A DNA stretch of 64,000 nt from Dactylis glomerata. Lineage: Eukaryota > Streptophyta > Magnoliopsida > Poales > Poaceae. Below, piece after piece: positions 1 through 10,959 of this stretch. The position numbers were made by a program, and so were the translations under genes. The notes below the pieces were generated by a model. The model did no database searches and had not been told where the DNA came from. It was given only the letters and a program-made list of their open reading frames with translations. Positions within the stretch are counted from its first letter, which is position 1. Each line of letters opens with the position of its first letter. The stretch covers positions 933,537 to 997,536 of the forward strand of contig QXEO01000235.1 in NCBI GenBank assembly GCA_007115705.1, in the 5' to 3' direction.

Positions 1-1871
1 TATAATATGAAACTTAAAACTGTTACTTCCCTGTCTTCACCATTAACTAGCCATTCTCTTGTAAGCAAGGAATGATGGCAACCCTAAAAATTAGTAATCT
101 TCTTTCAAGCTTTATTCTTTCACTTATAAAAGCTACTGAATTAACCTAAAAACCCTAACAACATTTTGTGTGCAATTTAACTTAAAAGTGCAACACATCA
201 CAAAGAAGCCACCCCAACTCAATAATAACAAATCATCGGGGTTTGATTACTCTTAGAGTGATGCATAGCATATATTATGCATATCATGCTGCAGATTTCT
301 AACATCATCCCTACCGGATGATGATTGCTCTTTCAGAATTGGGATTTTTTTCATATCGAAGACCTTGACTTCCATAATCTTGCAGTCAAAAAGGCAAGTT
401 CACTCTTGCTCATATCTCTTGTTTATCTTTAGCAAATTACTTGAAAATGTACTGGTGGTATTATTATTATTGCATTCAAAAGCAAAGGTTATGTTTTCTC
501 AGTTAACGTGACTAGTGGTTAGCAGCCACGGTGGTTGTCAACCTAGGATGGTGGGCAGTGGAACCATGGTATGCGTGATGGTGGAGGTCCCACTGCAACT
601 AGAAAGTTCACCTAGGAATTAATAACCAATATCGCCAGTGATTCAAGCGCCGTAAACAATGGTCAACCATAAGATCTGGAATGGGACAAAGAAGTCAGCT
701 GTATCTTTTCCCTCTTGCATATCAACGGACGCGCCATTCCATAGCAGTTGTCTCCCTGCGTGGAGCTTCGGGATGGGTGGAATCCCCCTAAAGATTCCAC
801 GGTTCTGGCGGTCTATGATGGATTGTGGCAACAACGGGGGTAGATTACCGATGTCAAATATTACCATAAGTGTAAGATGACCGGCGGGGGTAACATATTG
901 TCGAGGTCGGAATACTACCAAAGAGTAGAGTGCCCGACGAGGAAAAGTATACCGAGGTCGACAACTACCAAAGAGTAGACCAGCGTGGGTAGCGAACCAA
1001 AGTTGGAGCTTCAAAAGGGTGGGTATGCAAGGTCGCGGGAAGGAATAGTGATTGGCTTGGATCTTAGACTGGGTCCCATACACAGGAAGTATGGACAGGT
1101 AGGCCACTTGGATGTGCAACAAGGCTAAGATCTCTTATGGGTACAAGTGACCACCTCTGTAGAGTGTAAGAAAGTATCTGGATACTCCCTGTTCCGGGAA
1201 GGAGCTGCGAACATGGCAGGAAAGGAGCCTATCGAAGCTCTAATCAACCTGCGAAGGCTGACAGACATAGTTCTTCTGAATAAAAGCAACCTCTTGAAGA
1301 AATGTTTATGAAAACCTGCATTGCCGCACGACTCTTAAGTCCAAGGCTGTAGCTAGTGCATCAAACACCTTATTCCTTATATGAACTTGCTGGGTAACGC
1401 TCATTACTCACCCACTCCCTCGTAGCCCTTGCTTAGATCGGAGGCAACACAAGGAGACAATCCCGAGACACTGAAGACGAAGATGAAGCCTTTTATCAAT
1501 GTCAGAACTATCAATGAAGTCAACGACTAAGCCAAGCTTGGTGGAAAACTAGAACTGGAGTAGAAGGGACCCAATTCCCTAATCCTAGAACCTAAGTAGC
1601 TAGGGTAGTTCTGTAGCAAGCCAAATCTGCTCTAGTTTAGTCTTCAATGTATTATCTCTCATTTGTAGCCGCCAGGACTAAACCTCTACCTGTTGAGGAG
1701 GTTCTGAAGATCTTTTGTATGATGAAATTTGTAATCCTATGCACCTACCTTGGACCTGTGATGTTTCTGTTGTACCACTCTGATCGATGTAATACTAATG
1801 AGACGGTGTTTCATTGGTGTTATGTCAATGACTTGCATACTACACATGCAGTGGTATGCTAGGTCACCACA
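1..1871 (+). mobile_element. gypsy LTR, 3' part, plus orientation
   Basis: This stretch matches, in inverted orientation, the LTR that begins at 5031. Shared blocks include the segment at about 381-420, 541-740, 1140-1480 and 1745-1871. It ends precisely at 1870-1871 in ...GGTCACCACA, the same terminus as the other LTR. What follows is not a primer-binding site but protease coding sequence on the opposite strand, so this is best read as the 3' LTR (or a solo LTR) of a second element inserted into the first. Its 5' end is outside the window. The two LTRs are clearly diverged, with almost no alignment across about 1490-1740, so they are not the twin LTRs of one recent insertion. ORFs within it are not convincing. 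Confidence 0.75.
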
Positions 1872-2531
1872 CCTTCCTCCTCCTGGGCTTCTAAGTGACA
1901 CAGTTTTCTCTTTGCAATCAATCTGAGCTCCATTCTCCTCTAACCAATCCATTCCAAGGATCACAACCATATCCTTCATGGGGATGAGAAAAAGATCAGC
2001 AAGATAAATGCAATTGCTGATCATAATGACCTGCTCTTGCTTGAGGTGTGTGACTAAAATCGTTCCCCCCGCAGATAAAACAGTGATGTGGTATTCTAAC
2101 TTATTGCAAATAATCCCATAAAGATCAACAAACTCTTGCAAAATGAATGAAGTAGTTGCACCAGTATCAAAAAATACTTTGCCGGGATGAGATAGGATTT
2201 GAAGCGTACCTATCACAACTTTATCCGAGTCATTGACTTCTTCCAAGTTGGTGCAATTTAATTTCCCAAAAGGTCGGGACCTCTTTCCTGCACCATTTCC
2301 TCCTGAATTACCACCTCGATTAGGTCCTCCTCCGGTTGCCTTACTTCCCCATGTAGCTTTATTTGGACATTGGTTCCTCATGTGTCCCTCTTGATTGCAC
2401 CCATAACAGATTATCCTGGGCCTTTGACAATCCTTTGCCAGATGTCCTCTGGCTCCACACAAATGATAGGTAATTCCTCCTTTAGGATTTCCTCCTCCTC
2501 CCCGGGGTAGCATTCCCCGACTTGTGGTCAT
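1872..2531 (-). pseudogene. gypsy gag zinc knuckles + aspartic protease, truncated
   Basis: The minus-strand frame from 2531 encodes two CCHC zinc knuckles (CHLCGARGHLAKDC and CYGCNQEGHMRNQC), a glycine/asparagine-rich linker, and a retropepsin domain with the active-site motif FFDTGAT followed later by VILGMDWL, which is the usual flap/ILG region. Zinc knuckles bind the genomic RNA during packaging and the protease cuts the Gag-Pol precursor. The frame differs from the upstream gag core (2528-3340), so one frameshift lies near 2530. Protease-like coding continues to about 1872, where the inverted LTR end begins; the remaining open frame down to 1737 is LTR sequence and not part of the gene. 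Confidence 0.85.
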
Positions 2532-3340
2532 GGTTTGAAACTAAGATCTGTAGTTGGTTTGTTAACTGGATACTTTCTGGGTTCCAGCTTAGCCTTCTTC
2601 CTCCGTTCCTCCTGCTTGAAATCATCTTCCATAGTGATAGCTGCATCAACAAGTTCCTGGAAATCCGTTGCCTTCAACATCCTCAGTTGCATCTTTGCCA
2701 TTGGATGCAAACCTCTCATGAACCGTTTCTTCCTCTTCTCATCAGTGTTCACTGTATCCGTAGCATAGCGTGATAGAAGAGTAAACTCCTTGACGTACCT
2801 CATAATGGTCTTGTCCTTTTGCTCTAAGTTATAAAACGCCCTTCTCTTCAATTCCATGATGCTTTCTAGCACATTCGCCTCCCTGAACTTCCTCTTAAAT
2901 TCCTCCCAGGTGAATACCCTTCCTGGAGGATATATTGCCACAATATTGTCCCACCATGTTGCTGCGGTTCCGCATAATAGATGTGTGGCATACCTAAGCT
3001 TCTCACTGTTGTTGCAATTCACGGTGTTGAGCTTTCTCTCGGTGTCCAACAACTAGTCTTCAGCGTCCATTGGTTCTGGTGCTGATGCGAATGGAAGTGG
3101 TCTTGTATTCAGAAAGTCTGCCAGTGAGACTCCATGCACTCCTTCATTCCGACCTTCTCGATTGCGGTCCATCACATCCTGCATCATCTTTGTCTGACAC
3201 TCAATGAGCATACGCTGCCTTTCATCCGCCATCCTCATGTATTGGGCAAAATCCTGCTGCGTCAGAAATGGTGGTGGTCGCGGTAATGGTTCCCTTGCCG
3301 CTGCATCGGCTGCCTCCTTCGCCTTGGCTTTGGTTTCCAT
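2528..3340 (-). pseudogene. gypsy gag capsid region, one in-frame stop
   Basis: Two minus-strand ORFs (3053-3340 and 2528-3052) are in the same frame, separated only by a TAG at about 3053-3055. The first encodes an acidic/proline-rich N-terminus, and the second the retrotrans_gag core, recognisable from LRYATHLLCGTAATWWDNI, the conserved hydrophobic helix and the YVKEFTLLSRYA segment. Gag forms the virus-like particle. The TAG sits directly before LLDTERKL, where related gag proteins usually have a tryptophan, so TGG to TAG is the simplest explanation. The frame then ends at 2528 and the zinc-knuckle part continues in another frame. Two lesions make this a pseudogene. Confidence 0.85.
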
Positions 3341-3669
3341 CCTCTATTGCTCGGATTCCTCATCAACTACTGTAGCCATTTTATCCCCCTAACCCTGTTG
3401 CATCAAGCGAAACTCATAGTTACACAATGCTCATGCTTTCTGAGCTCAACTTCATGCACAGAGTTAGTCACACAATAAAATCCTAATCAAACATAGCCAA
3501 ATCACACCAAACATATACCATGTATATACATGGGTAAGAAAAACAGCATAGTATTACACACTGCCTCGTGAGTAGCTACACTCACTCATTCCCAACTGCG
3601 AAAGCAAATACTACAAATTACACATATGGTACATATGTTATATGTCGCCTCCATCTCGGTGGTGGTCCT

Positions 3670-4815
3670 CTACGGGTAGTCGCACTCCCGGTACATCCCC
3701 GGTGTCCAACCGGTTGCTTGGGATGTCCTCCTGAGTGAAGCAGGGGCATAGGTTGACTCCGCCGGTATATATTCGAGATCGGGTATAGCACCTAAGTTGA
3801 AGTCAGTCATCCCCAGATAACTGATCAACGACGGGTATGCAACATCTTTGGCACCCCTCTCCATCTTAGGCCTCGAGCATTCTCCACGCTCCATGTGAAT
3901 AGGCAACTCTCCCTCCGAATCCGACCCTATTTCTATGGGCTTTCCCGCCACGTCTCTAGCGCGGTGAACAACCCTAAACTGACTCGTTACCTCCTGCTCC
4001 GAATCACACGGAATCGGATCTCCGGCCGTTCCCATATACTCACGAAAACGCCAACCCATGGAGTTTCCCCCAAAACTGTCATTATGGGGCATTCCCCACG
4101 ACTCCATGCTTGCCTCGTATCCAGCTCCATTCGAGCCGTGTGCAAAATGTGCTGGTTGCATCTCCGGTTTGGCATCGGGCTCGAACTCCCGCTCCTCAGT
4201 ATCGACTTCCTCTTCTAAAGTGATAAAATCTCCAGCAGAGAAAGCTGGAGTAGGTACCCATGGTGGTCCAGAAGTCTCCCCGGTACACCATGGAGTCGAT
4301 GTCGACTCGGTGATATCCACCACTAGACTCTGTATCTCTCCAACTAGAGCTCTGTGGACATGATAGAACACACTAAGCAGATGCTTACACCTATCCATGT
4401 GCTCTGCTGCGGCATGTAGGTGTCTCTTCGCAAACTTGTAACTATCCCGACGAGGATCTTCTCCCTCCTCGTCATGTGGGATGTGCGTGAACTTAGTACC
4501 CAATAACTTCTCCGTTTTGTGTTCGCGGATATTAGTTATGGCCTTCATGACTGCTATCTTATAAGCTACGCTAACTGTGCGTGCCTCTCCAGCTGGAATG
4601 ATCACGCTCATGCCCAATTTGGCAGGAAGCATGATCGATACCCTATACTTCTGAAAGACTCTACCCTCATAATAAGCATACTTCTTGACAGGGATACGGG
4701 TTTCACACCCGCACTCCTGTAAGATGCCTCATAGCATGTCGGATAGGTTTCCATCATACTCGTCCAGAGTCACATCTCGAACTTGCACGGTCCTTGATGG
4801 GTTTGTGCGTGCCAT
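3670..4815 (-). pseudogene. extra ORF between PBS and gag of the gypsy element
   Basis: An open frame on the minus strand runs from an ATG at 4815 (MARTNPSRTVQVRDV...) to 3670, interrupted by one TGA at about 4730. The uninterrupted part after the stop (ATG at 4632) is 320 codons. The product would be about 380 residues. The N-terminal third has a KYAYYEGRVFQKYRV segment and a helical region; the C-terminal half is acidic, rich in Asp/Glu and Ser, and looks disordered. I do not recognise a domain. Its position, between primer-binding site and gag and on the same strand, makes it an additional gene of the element rather than a host gene. The internal stop (TGA before GILQECGC) could come from CGA by one transition. 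Function unknown. Confidence 0.6.
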
Positions 4816-5016
4816 CCTGGCAGTATATAAGAGATATTAATTATTACACGATGCATCATAATAGTAACAATAAAGAATTGTAACACTAAAAAGTATGACT
4901 TTGTTATTCTCAAGTGAATAACGCCATGACCATTGTAGAGAACTCTTTACTATTCCTATTTGACTCCTATAGGTCATTCCCATTAACTAGGCGTCCAACC
5001 TAAGGTCAAAGCTTTT

Positions 5017-5028
5017 TCTCTGATACCA
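5017..5028 (-). promoter_or_regulatory. primer-binding site, tRNA-iMet type
   Basis: On the minus strand TGGTATCAGAG follows the LTR end (...CACCACA at 5031) after two bases. This is the standard complement of the 3' end of initiator methionine tRNA used to prime minus-strand DNA synthesis in many plant gypsy and copia elements. It fixes both the LTR boundary and the orientation of the element. Confidence 0.9.
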
Positions 5029-5995
5029 ACTGTGGTGACCCAGCGTACCACTGCATGTTGTAGTATGCAAGTCGTTGACATATCACTCGTGAAGTACCAT
5101 TTCACAAATATTACATCCCTCAGAGTGGTACAACAGAAACATAGCGGTCTTTTATTCAAGCACTAAATATTACAAGCCATAATGTTACAAAGGACTCCAG
5201 TTCCTTCTCGGTCCAAAGAGGAACACTAGTAGGTTCTACTTTGATGCTACAAACCTTAACTAGGACTGAAAGTAATAGACTAAACATGATATCCTACTCA
5301 AGTCACTTTATTCTATAGGGTTCGGTGCGACTCAAGTTACTACACTACACTACTAGTTGTCGGCCTCCTCCTCGGTTCCTTTGTTGCTACCATAGGCGAT
5401 GGTGTAGTCCACGCCTTTGATTCCACCGGAAAGGTCTGGATCCTCATAGTAGACTTCCTCAAAGTCCTCCGATGCTCCTTCAGTTTCCTCGTTCTGGCCC
5501 TCCGAGTCTAAGCAAGGGTTAAGAGGGAATGGGGTGAGTAACGACGTTACCCAGCAAGTTCATTTAATAGTATAGAGGTGTTTGATGAACTAGCTACGAC
5601 CGTAGACTCGAAAGTCTTAGGTCAAATGCAGTTTTCATAATCATTTCTTCAAAGATTGATTTTATTCAGAAGAACTATGTCCGTCAGTCTTCACACGTTG
5701 ATTAGAGCTTCGATGGGCTCCTTTCCTACCGCGTTCGTAGCTCCTTCCCGGAACAGGGAGTATCTTGATACTTTCTTACACTTTGCAGAGGAGGTCACTT
5801 GTACCCATGAGAGATCAAAACTTTGCTGCACAACCGGGCATACTTTCCCGTCCATACTTCTTTTGTATGGGGCCCAGTTGATGATCCAAGCCAATCACTG
5901 TTCTTCTCCGCGACCCCGCAGACCCACCCATTTGTAAGTCCATCCTCCCCTATACCACATATGTAGACTAATTGGCGCACTGGTCCTCCCCTTTA

Positions 5996-6957
5996 GAGCA
6001 TCTCCAGCCGTTGGCGCCCCCCACGGCCAAATCCGGTGATAAATCGCGCCGGATTGGACGAAATTTAGGCGTGGGGAGCGTCGAACTTCCAGTCGGCACC
6101 CCAGCAAGATGCCCGGAAATCGGCGTTTTTGGCTTTTTTTTTACAAATAGACGTTCCAGTTCGGTGAATTTCATACAGTTTGCCAATATTTGGCTCAAAT
6201 AAACATTACAGTTCGGCGAATTTCATACAGTTTAACAAAACAAGCAAATAATTTGACAAGTTTCCAAACAAATCAAATGGAATCTAGTTGGTATTGCCTC
6301 GAAACCTCCATATGTGCTCCACCAAATCATGGAAGACGCCGACCCACCACGGCGACCAATGGCCGCCTCCGCGTACAAGCCCGACAGGCAAGCTAGGATC
6401 AGCATATGCTCCTCGTCTTGGGCGGCGGCTGCCATCTCTTCTTCAAACATCTCGGCGAACATCTGCTCCTCCTCCTCGTCCGAGTCCATTTCCGGCCAGG
6501 CAAATGGACGAACACCTGCTGGGCGTGTCGACGAGGCGTGACGGGAGGAGTTGCCCAACGGCGGAATATGGCCAGACGGCACGCCGGACGGCGGGATATA
6601 GGCTGGTGGGGGCTGGTGGGAGGAGGAATGGCGAAGTTCAGGCAACCGGCCGGCGGATTGGCGAGGGGTGGTGCCGGCGGCGACAGAGCAATGAGGGGAG
6701 GGAGAGGGGGATTTGCGACCAGATTGTAGGGTTTGTGTGTTCTCTCGCCGACAGAGCGGGCCCGTTCCCGCTTTTCTCTCGTCCGGAGTCCCCGAGCGCG
6801 CCCCGGGGGACCGGGGATGGCCTGGGCTTGCCGGATGGATTAAGGCCCAAATCCGGGGGGAAACGAGGAACCGGGGGCGCGACTGGGCCGAATACCGCCG
6901 TCCGGATGTAAAAAACGGCCGCCGGGGGCCTAGATGGGGGGACGGCTGGAGATGCTC
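5996..6957. mobile_element. PIF/Harbinger deletion derivative, 962 bp
   Basis: The ends are inverted repeats: GAGCATCTCCAGCCGT at the left and its reverse complement at the right. They are flanked by a TTA target duplication (5993-5995 and 6958-6960). That end sequence and a 3-bp TTA duplication are diagnostic of PIF/Harbinger. LTR sequence resumes directly on either side, so the insertion is nested in the gypsy LTR. It keeps the start of a Harbinger ORF on the minus strand but no DDE transposase domain, so it is non-autonomous. Confidence 0.92.
6232..6489 (-). pseudogene. N-terminal remnant of a Harbinger-associated ORF
   Basis: From an ATG at 6489 the minus strand encodes MDSDEEEEQMFAEMFEEE followed by an alanine-rich and a hydrophobic helical stretch and RRGGSASS. 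Acidic starts of this kind are typical of PIF/Harbinger transposases and their partner proteins in grasses. After about 50 residues the similarity stops and the frame runs on into element sequence to 6232, so the DDE core has been deleted. The upstream in-frame extension to 6645 is proline/serine-rich and probably leader sequence. Confidence 0.6.
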
Positions 6958-8771
6958 TTACACTATGGACGCCACTATAGGTAGACCGCTCTGGACCCAA
7001 CGTGCCCTCCCCTATACAATATGGGTAGACCGATCCGGATGACTCTTACAATCCATCATAGATCAATTAGCTAGTCTGTCCCCCCTATACTACAGGTAGA
7101 CCGGAAGGAAACGCTTCCTCCCTTTACTCTATAGTAGCCCGGCAAGACAACCCTCCGCTACTGATCTGTTGGTATGCGAGAGGAAAAAGATACAGCTGAC
7201 TTTTCCGTCCCATACTAGATCTCATGGTTGACCGTTGTTTATGGCGCTAGAATCACTGGTGACATTTGTTATAAGTCCTAGGTGAAATTTCCAGTTGCAG
7301 TGGGACCTCCACCATACTCATACCATGGTCCCACTGCCCACCATCCTAGGGCAACAACCATTCCGGTCGAAACCAGTACTTCATATTAATTATGAAGACA
7401 TAACCTTTTGCTTTTAAAATGCAGTAGTAATACCACAAGTATATTTGCAAGTAATTTGCTAAAATTGAACAAGAGATATGAGCAAGAGTGAACTTGCCTG
7501 CAAACTGCAAGGTAGTGCAGTTGGATTTGTTGAAGTGACCCGGGACCTCAGGTTCTGGAAAACAGCATCATTGTCCGGTAAGGGCAATGGTTAAAGATTA
7601 AAAAATGCATACTTTAGGGTGTGTGTTTAATTTTTTATCCCTCCTGAAGTGATTTATTCATTTGCTGGCTTTTATATATTATTTTTATGATTTTCAAGAA
7701 TATATGTTAATAGTATATTCATTCAAGAATAATCACCAAATATTCTTGAATGGAGTTTATTTTAAAGAGTTAAGAATTTTAACCAGATTTTTCTTAGATA
7801 TCTCACAAGTTTAATATTTTTTTAGAAAAGCCTTTTAAACTCTTTTTCTTTTGCACAAATAATCCATAATATTATTTTTAATCCTTAGTAACTCTCAAAA
7901 TTCCTAAAAGAACTAAAAATAGTTACTTTTCATTTTTAGTTATTTTTAGATATTTTTTTGGTGGTTTTTAATCTATTTAGGGTTTTTCTAAGGTTTTTTA
8001 GTTATTAAAAAAACAAATTCGGCTGACAGCCTGGGCCCACTGGTCAGGTCAACCCGAGTGGGTTAGGTCGGACCAGCCCGGCCTAGTCGGCTGCGCCCCC
8101 TCTCTCACTCTCTTCGAACCCTAACCCTAATCTTTCTCGCTCTCTAGCGACTGTGAGTCGCCGACGGCTTCGCCGCTCAATTACGGCGAGCTCCGGTGGT
8201 CCCCGCCGTCGCCGTGTGGCGCATTCGCTCCGCCTCCTCGTGCTCCCCCTTCTGACCGTGGGGATCTGTCTGTTTCGCCTCCGTTCGTCGCCTTCGTCTC
8301 CGCTCGTCACCCCAGTCAAGCTCGCCCCCGGGCTGCTCGATCCGCTCTGGCCCTGCCTTGCTGGGCTTGTGCTCCTTCTTCTCGGCGTCCTCTGCTAGAT
8401 CTCCGACGCCAACGCCGGTTGGATGGTACTGCCTGCAACCCCGACGCCTCTCAGGTGTGGTGTTGTGGTGGTCGCTGGGCCATGGACAAGGCACTGCTCC
8501 TCGCCGTCGTGGTTCACTGGATGGTGGCGCTGTGCCGCCACAACCGTGACTATGTCGACGGTGTCGCCGCCCTGGTCTCCTTCCAGCTCCTACTGTGAGC
8601 TCACCTGGTGAGTTCCTCCTTTCCCATTTGTCTCTGTGCTCATTGTGTTGGTGGCCTGGCCAGTGAGCCAGGCATGCTTGCCTACTGCAGCTGTGCTTGT
8701 GCTTGAGCTTGTGATGTGATCCTAGAATTTCTATGTTGGCCACTACATGTTGCTGTTAGATTCAAGTAATT

Positions 8772-8914
8772 ATTCAGTTAAGAATTTCTTAACTGAATAT
8801 GTGAGATTCAGTTAGATTGCTCCCTCTGTGGTGGCTAATTTGGTTATCTACTTGTACACCTGTTGCTACTGCTGGTTTCAGTTAAATATTCAGTTAAGAA
8901 TTTCTTAACTGAAT
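8772..8914. repeat. two copies of a 27-bp perfect palindrome
   Basis: At 8772-8798 and again at 8888-8914 the sequence ATTCAGTTAAGAA is followed after one T by its exact reverse complement. The flanks also match in part (GTTCAGTTAG and a TTGC-containing stretch follow each copy), so this is a degenerate direct repeat of about 116 bp with a hairpin-forming core. It lies in the T-rich part of the presumed LTR. Role unknown. Confidence 0.85.
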
Positions 8915-10959
8915 ATTTGAAGTTCAGTTAGCTTGCATTCTTTGTGGGGCTAGCTTGATGATCTGCTTGTATGCTTGCTATTCAGTAACTATGTGATGCT
9001 ATCTGAATTAAAAGGTTGCAGTGTTTATATTTTGTCAGTTAAATCATGCTGTTGATGATTTATTGGAGAGCTTGTGGTGGTTTGCAGCCAGTGCTTGTTC
9101 ACTGCTGCAAAACCTTGCTTGTGCTGATGATTAAAATTATGATGGCATTAGCATGCTTAGCTTGAGCTTGCTAAGAATTGTCCAGTGACAGTTCTTTGTT
9201 GATTATTATGAGCTGAACCTAGTTTCGGTGATGATTTAAGATGTATCAAGCAATTCATGCTTGAATACTCTGTTAAAAGTGGCTTGGCCTTGTTTCCTAT
9301 AGCATGTTATACTACAGCAAGTAACTGCTATCTGTTAAGTATGATTGTGGTACCTCCCTGTGAGGTTCACAATGATTTCTTAATGATAAGCTGGATGGCT
9401 GCTGTTAGTGCTATTAGTGCTTGCTTTGGTGGCTTCTGATCAGTGACTAAATCATCTTGTGGCCATGCTAAAATAGCCAATGATGCATGGTCTAAGGCAA
9501 TATTATTGGTGATGCACAGATAATTGTGTTCTTTTGATTAAAGCTTCCTATGATGATTATACAGAGTACTTCTCTGTAAGTCTGAGGAAACTACACCCCG
9601 GCCTAATCCTCCTAGGTGTTGAACTTCGTAGAAGGGTTTGGTGGTGTGGGGGTTTTATCTTGATGTTGAACTTGCTTATGCAAGATTCTTGATTCTTACC
9701 ATGATTTGGTCTATGCTTGCAATTTCTGATGTGTACCTTTCTCCTGTGATGGCTGCTACTAGTGGCTGGTTAAGATTGTTGTTGATGCTTTTGGTTGAGC
9801 TTGATCAAGAGCTCCTGGAGCTTGTCCTGCTCCTCCCCAGGTGGCTTGCCCTGCACCTCCTTGGTGATTGGCACCTTCTCCTTGCCTGCCCTGCACCTCC
9901 TTGGTGCTTGGCTTGCTTCTGGCTGCGGCTTGATCTTGTTTAAGTGACCATGTTTGCTAAACTTTGGCTGCTGGGTTTGGTGTGGTTGTGATAATTCCCC
10001 CCATGATGCTCAGCTCATGAGCAGGGTGAATTGTGTTGGTGTTGCTAGCTGTGATTGCTCACAGTGATGTGTGAACTGTGTGTTGTGGTGTTGGTTTGCT
10101 GTGGTGGTGTGGTGGTCGACTGGGTGTTCTTGCCTGAATTTTGGTCGACCAAATCCTTCTACAGTGACCTATATATACCTGCCCATGTTCTCTGGTGTCT
10201 TGACACCTAGGGCATGCATATGGTGAATGAGCTGCTTGTTTACCTGCCTTGCTGCCCGGCTAGTTTGGTCCCTAGCTGATATTTTGGCTGGTGACTAGTT
10301 GATGATAAGCTTGTCCTGTTGATGATTATCAACAGTGTTCCTTTAATTTTGACTGCCACTTGTATTACTGCCATGGTGGAATTTCTTCTTTTGGTTTTGC
10401 TTGCAGGTATTCAAAGAAGAATAGAAGAGAGAAGAAAGAAAAGAAAAAAGAAATTTAGTTATTTAGGATTTCATCATCTAGCTTTATTCCTGTAACTTTA
10501 TATTTATTTCTTTTTATTTTGTTCCTTGTTGTAACATTCTACCTATTTTGTTCACCTTTGTAATTATTCTTTTATTCACAGAACTTTTTGTAAAGACAAT
10601 GTATATTGTGTTGATAATCAATAAAGTCCAAGTTTTCCTTATTATAAATATTTATCCTTTCTAAATGTGTCTTTTAAATTCAAATTCAAATTTCATAATT
10701 TAAAGTCAAGTTTTGAAATTCATGACATACTCTTAGGTTCTTAGTTATTCAATTTCATCCCTTCCCAACAAGCAATTGATCAAAAAAGGTCATGTCAAAT
10801 TCTTTCGCACTTCGAGAGTTCACCATTCCCCCTCGAAGAGAGACTCGATCCCTCTTAGTTTTTAGTGATAAAAGCACAAAAAAATCCCATAATTTTAGAT
10901 GATATGCACAAAAGCCCTCTATTCTACCCCGGAGTTGTCCTACGTGCTGGGATATTACA

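Larger units (their letters stand above)
1872..5030 (-). mobile_element. gypsy internal region (PBS, upstream ORF, gag, part of protease)
   Basis: Reading the minus strand from 5030 downward there is a tRNA-iMet primer-binding site, about 200 bp of leader, an ORF upstream of gag, then gag and aspartic protease. The element is cut at 1872 by an LTR end, so reverse transcriptase, RNase H, integrase and its own 3' LTR are absent and may lie left of the window. Gag with two zinc knuckles, the iMet primer site and long LTRs fit a Ty3/gypsy chromovirus such as the Tekay group, but with pol missing the clade is inference. Every reading frame in it is broken, so this is an old copy. Confidence 0.8.
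5031..10959 (-). mobile_element. long gypsy 5' LTR, minus orientation (right limit tentative)
   Basis: The 3' end of this LTR is fixed at 5031 by the terminus TG...(plus strand TGTGGTGACCC) next to the primer-binding site. Homology with the inverted LTR at 1-1871 runs out to about 7680. A plausible 5' end is at 10959, where the minus strand reads TGTAATATCCCAGC, a typical LTR start; that would give about 4.97 kb without the nested Harbinger element. The stretch 8040-10650 has features that read naturally on the plus strand (CCCTAACCCTAA leader, GC-rich segment, T-rich intron-like stretch ending TTGCAG at about 10406, AATAAA at about 10620). The right part could therefore belong to another LTR in plus orientation. 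No protein-coding gene is convincing here. Confidence 0.5.

Noticed and set aside
8083..8743. GC-rich ORFs on both strands (up to 188 codons)
   Set aside because: Low-complexity Arg/Pro-rich peptides within the presumed LTR, no start context or motif support.
1..10959. A single self-integrated gypsy element
   Set aside because: The two inverted LTRs are too diverged, with an unalignable stretch at about 1490-1740, for twin LTRs of one insertion; two related elements are more likely.
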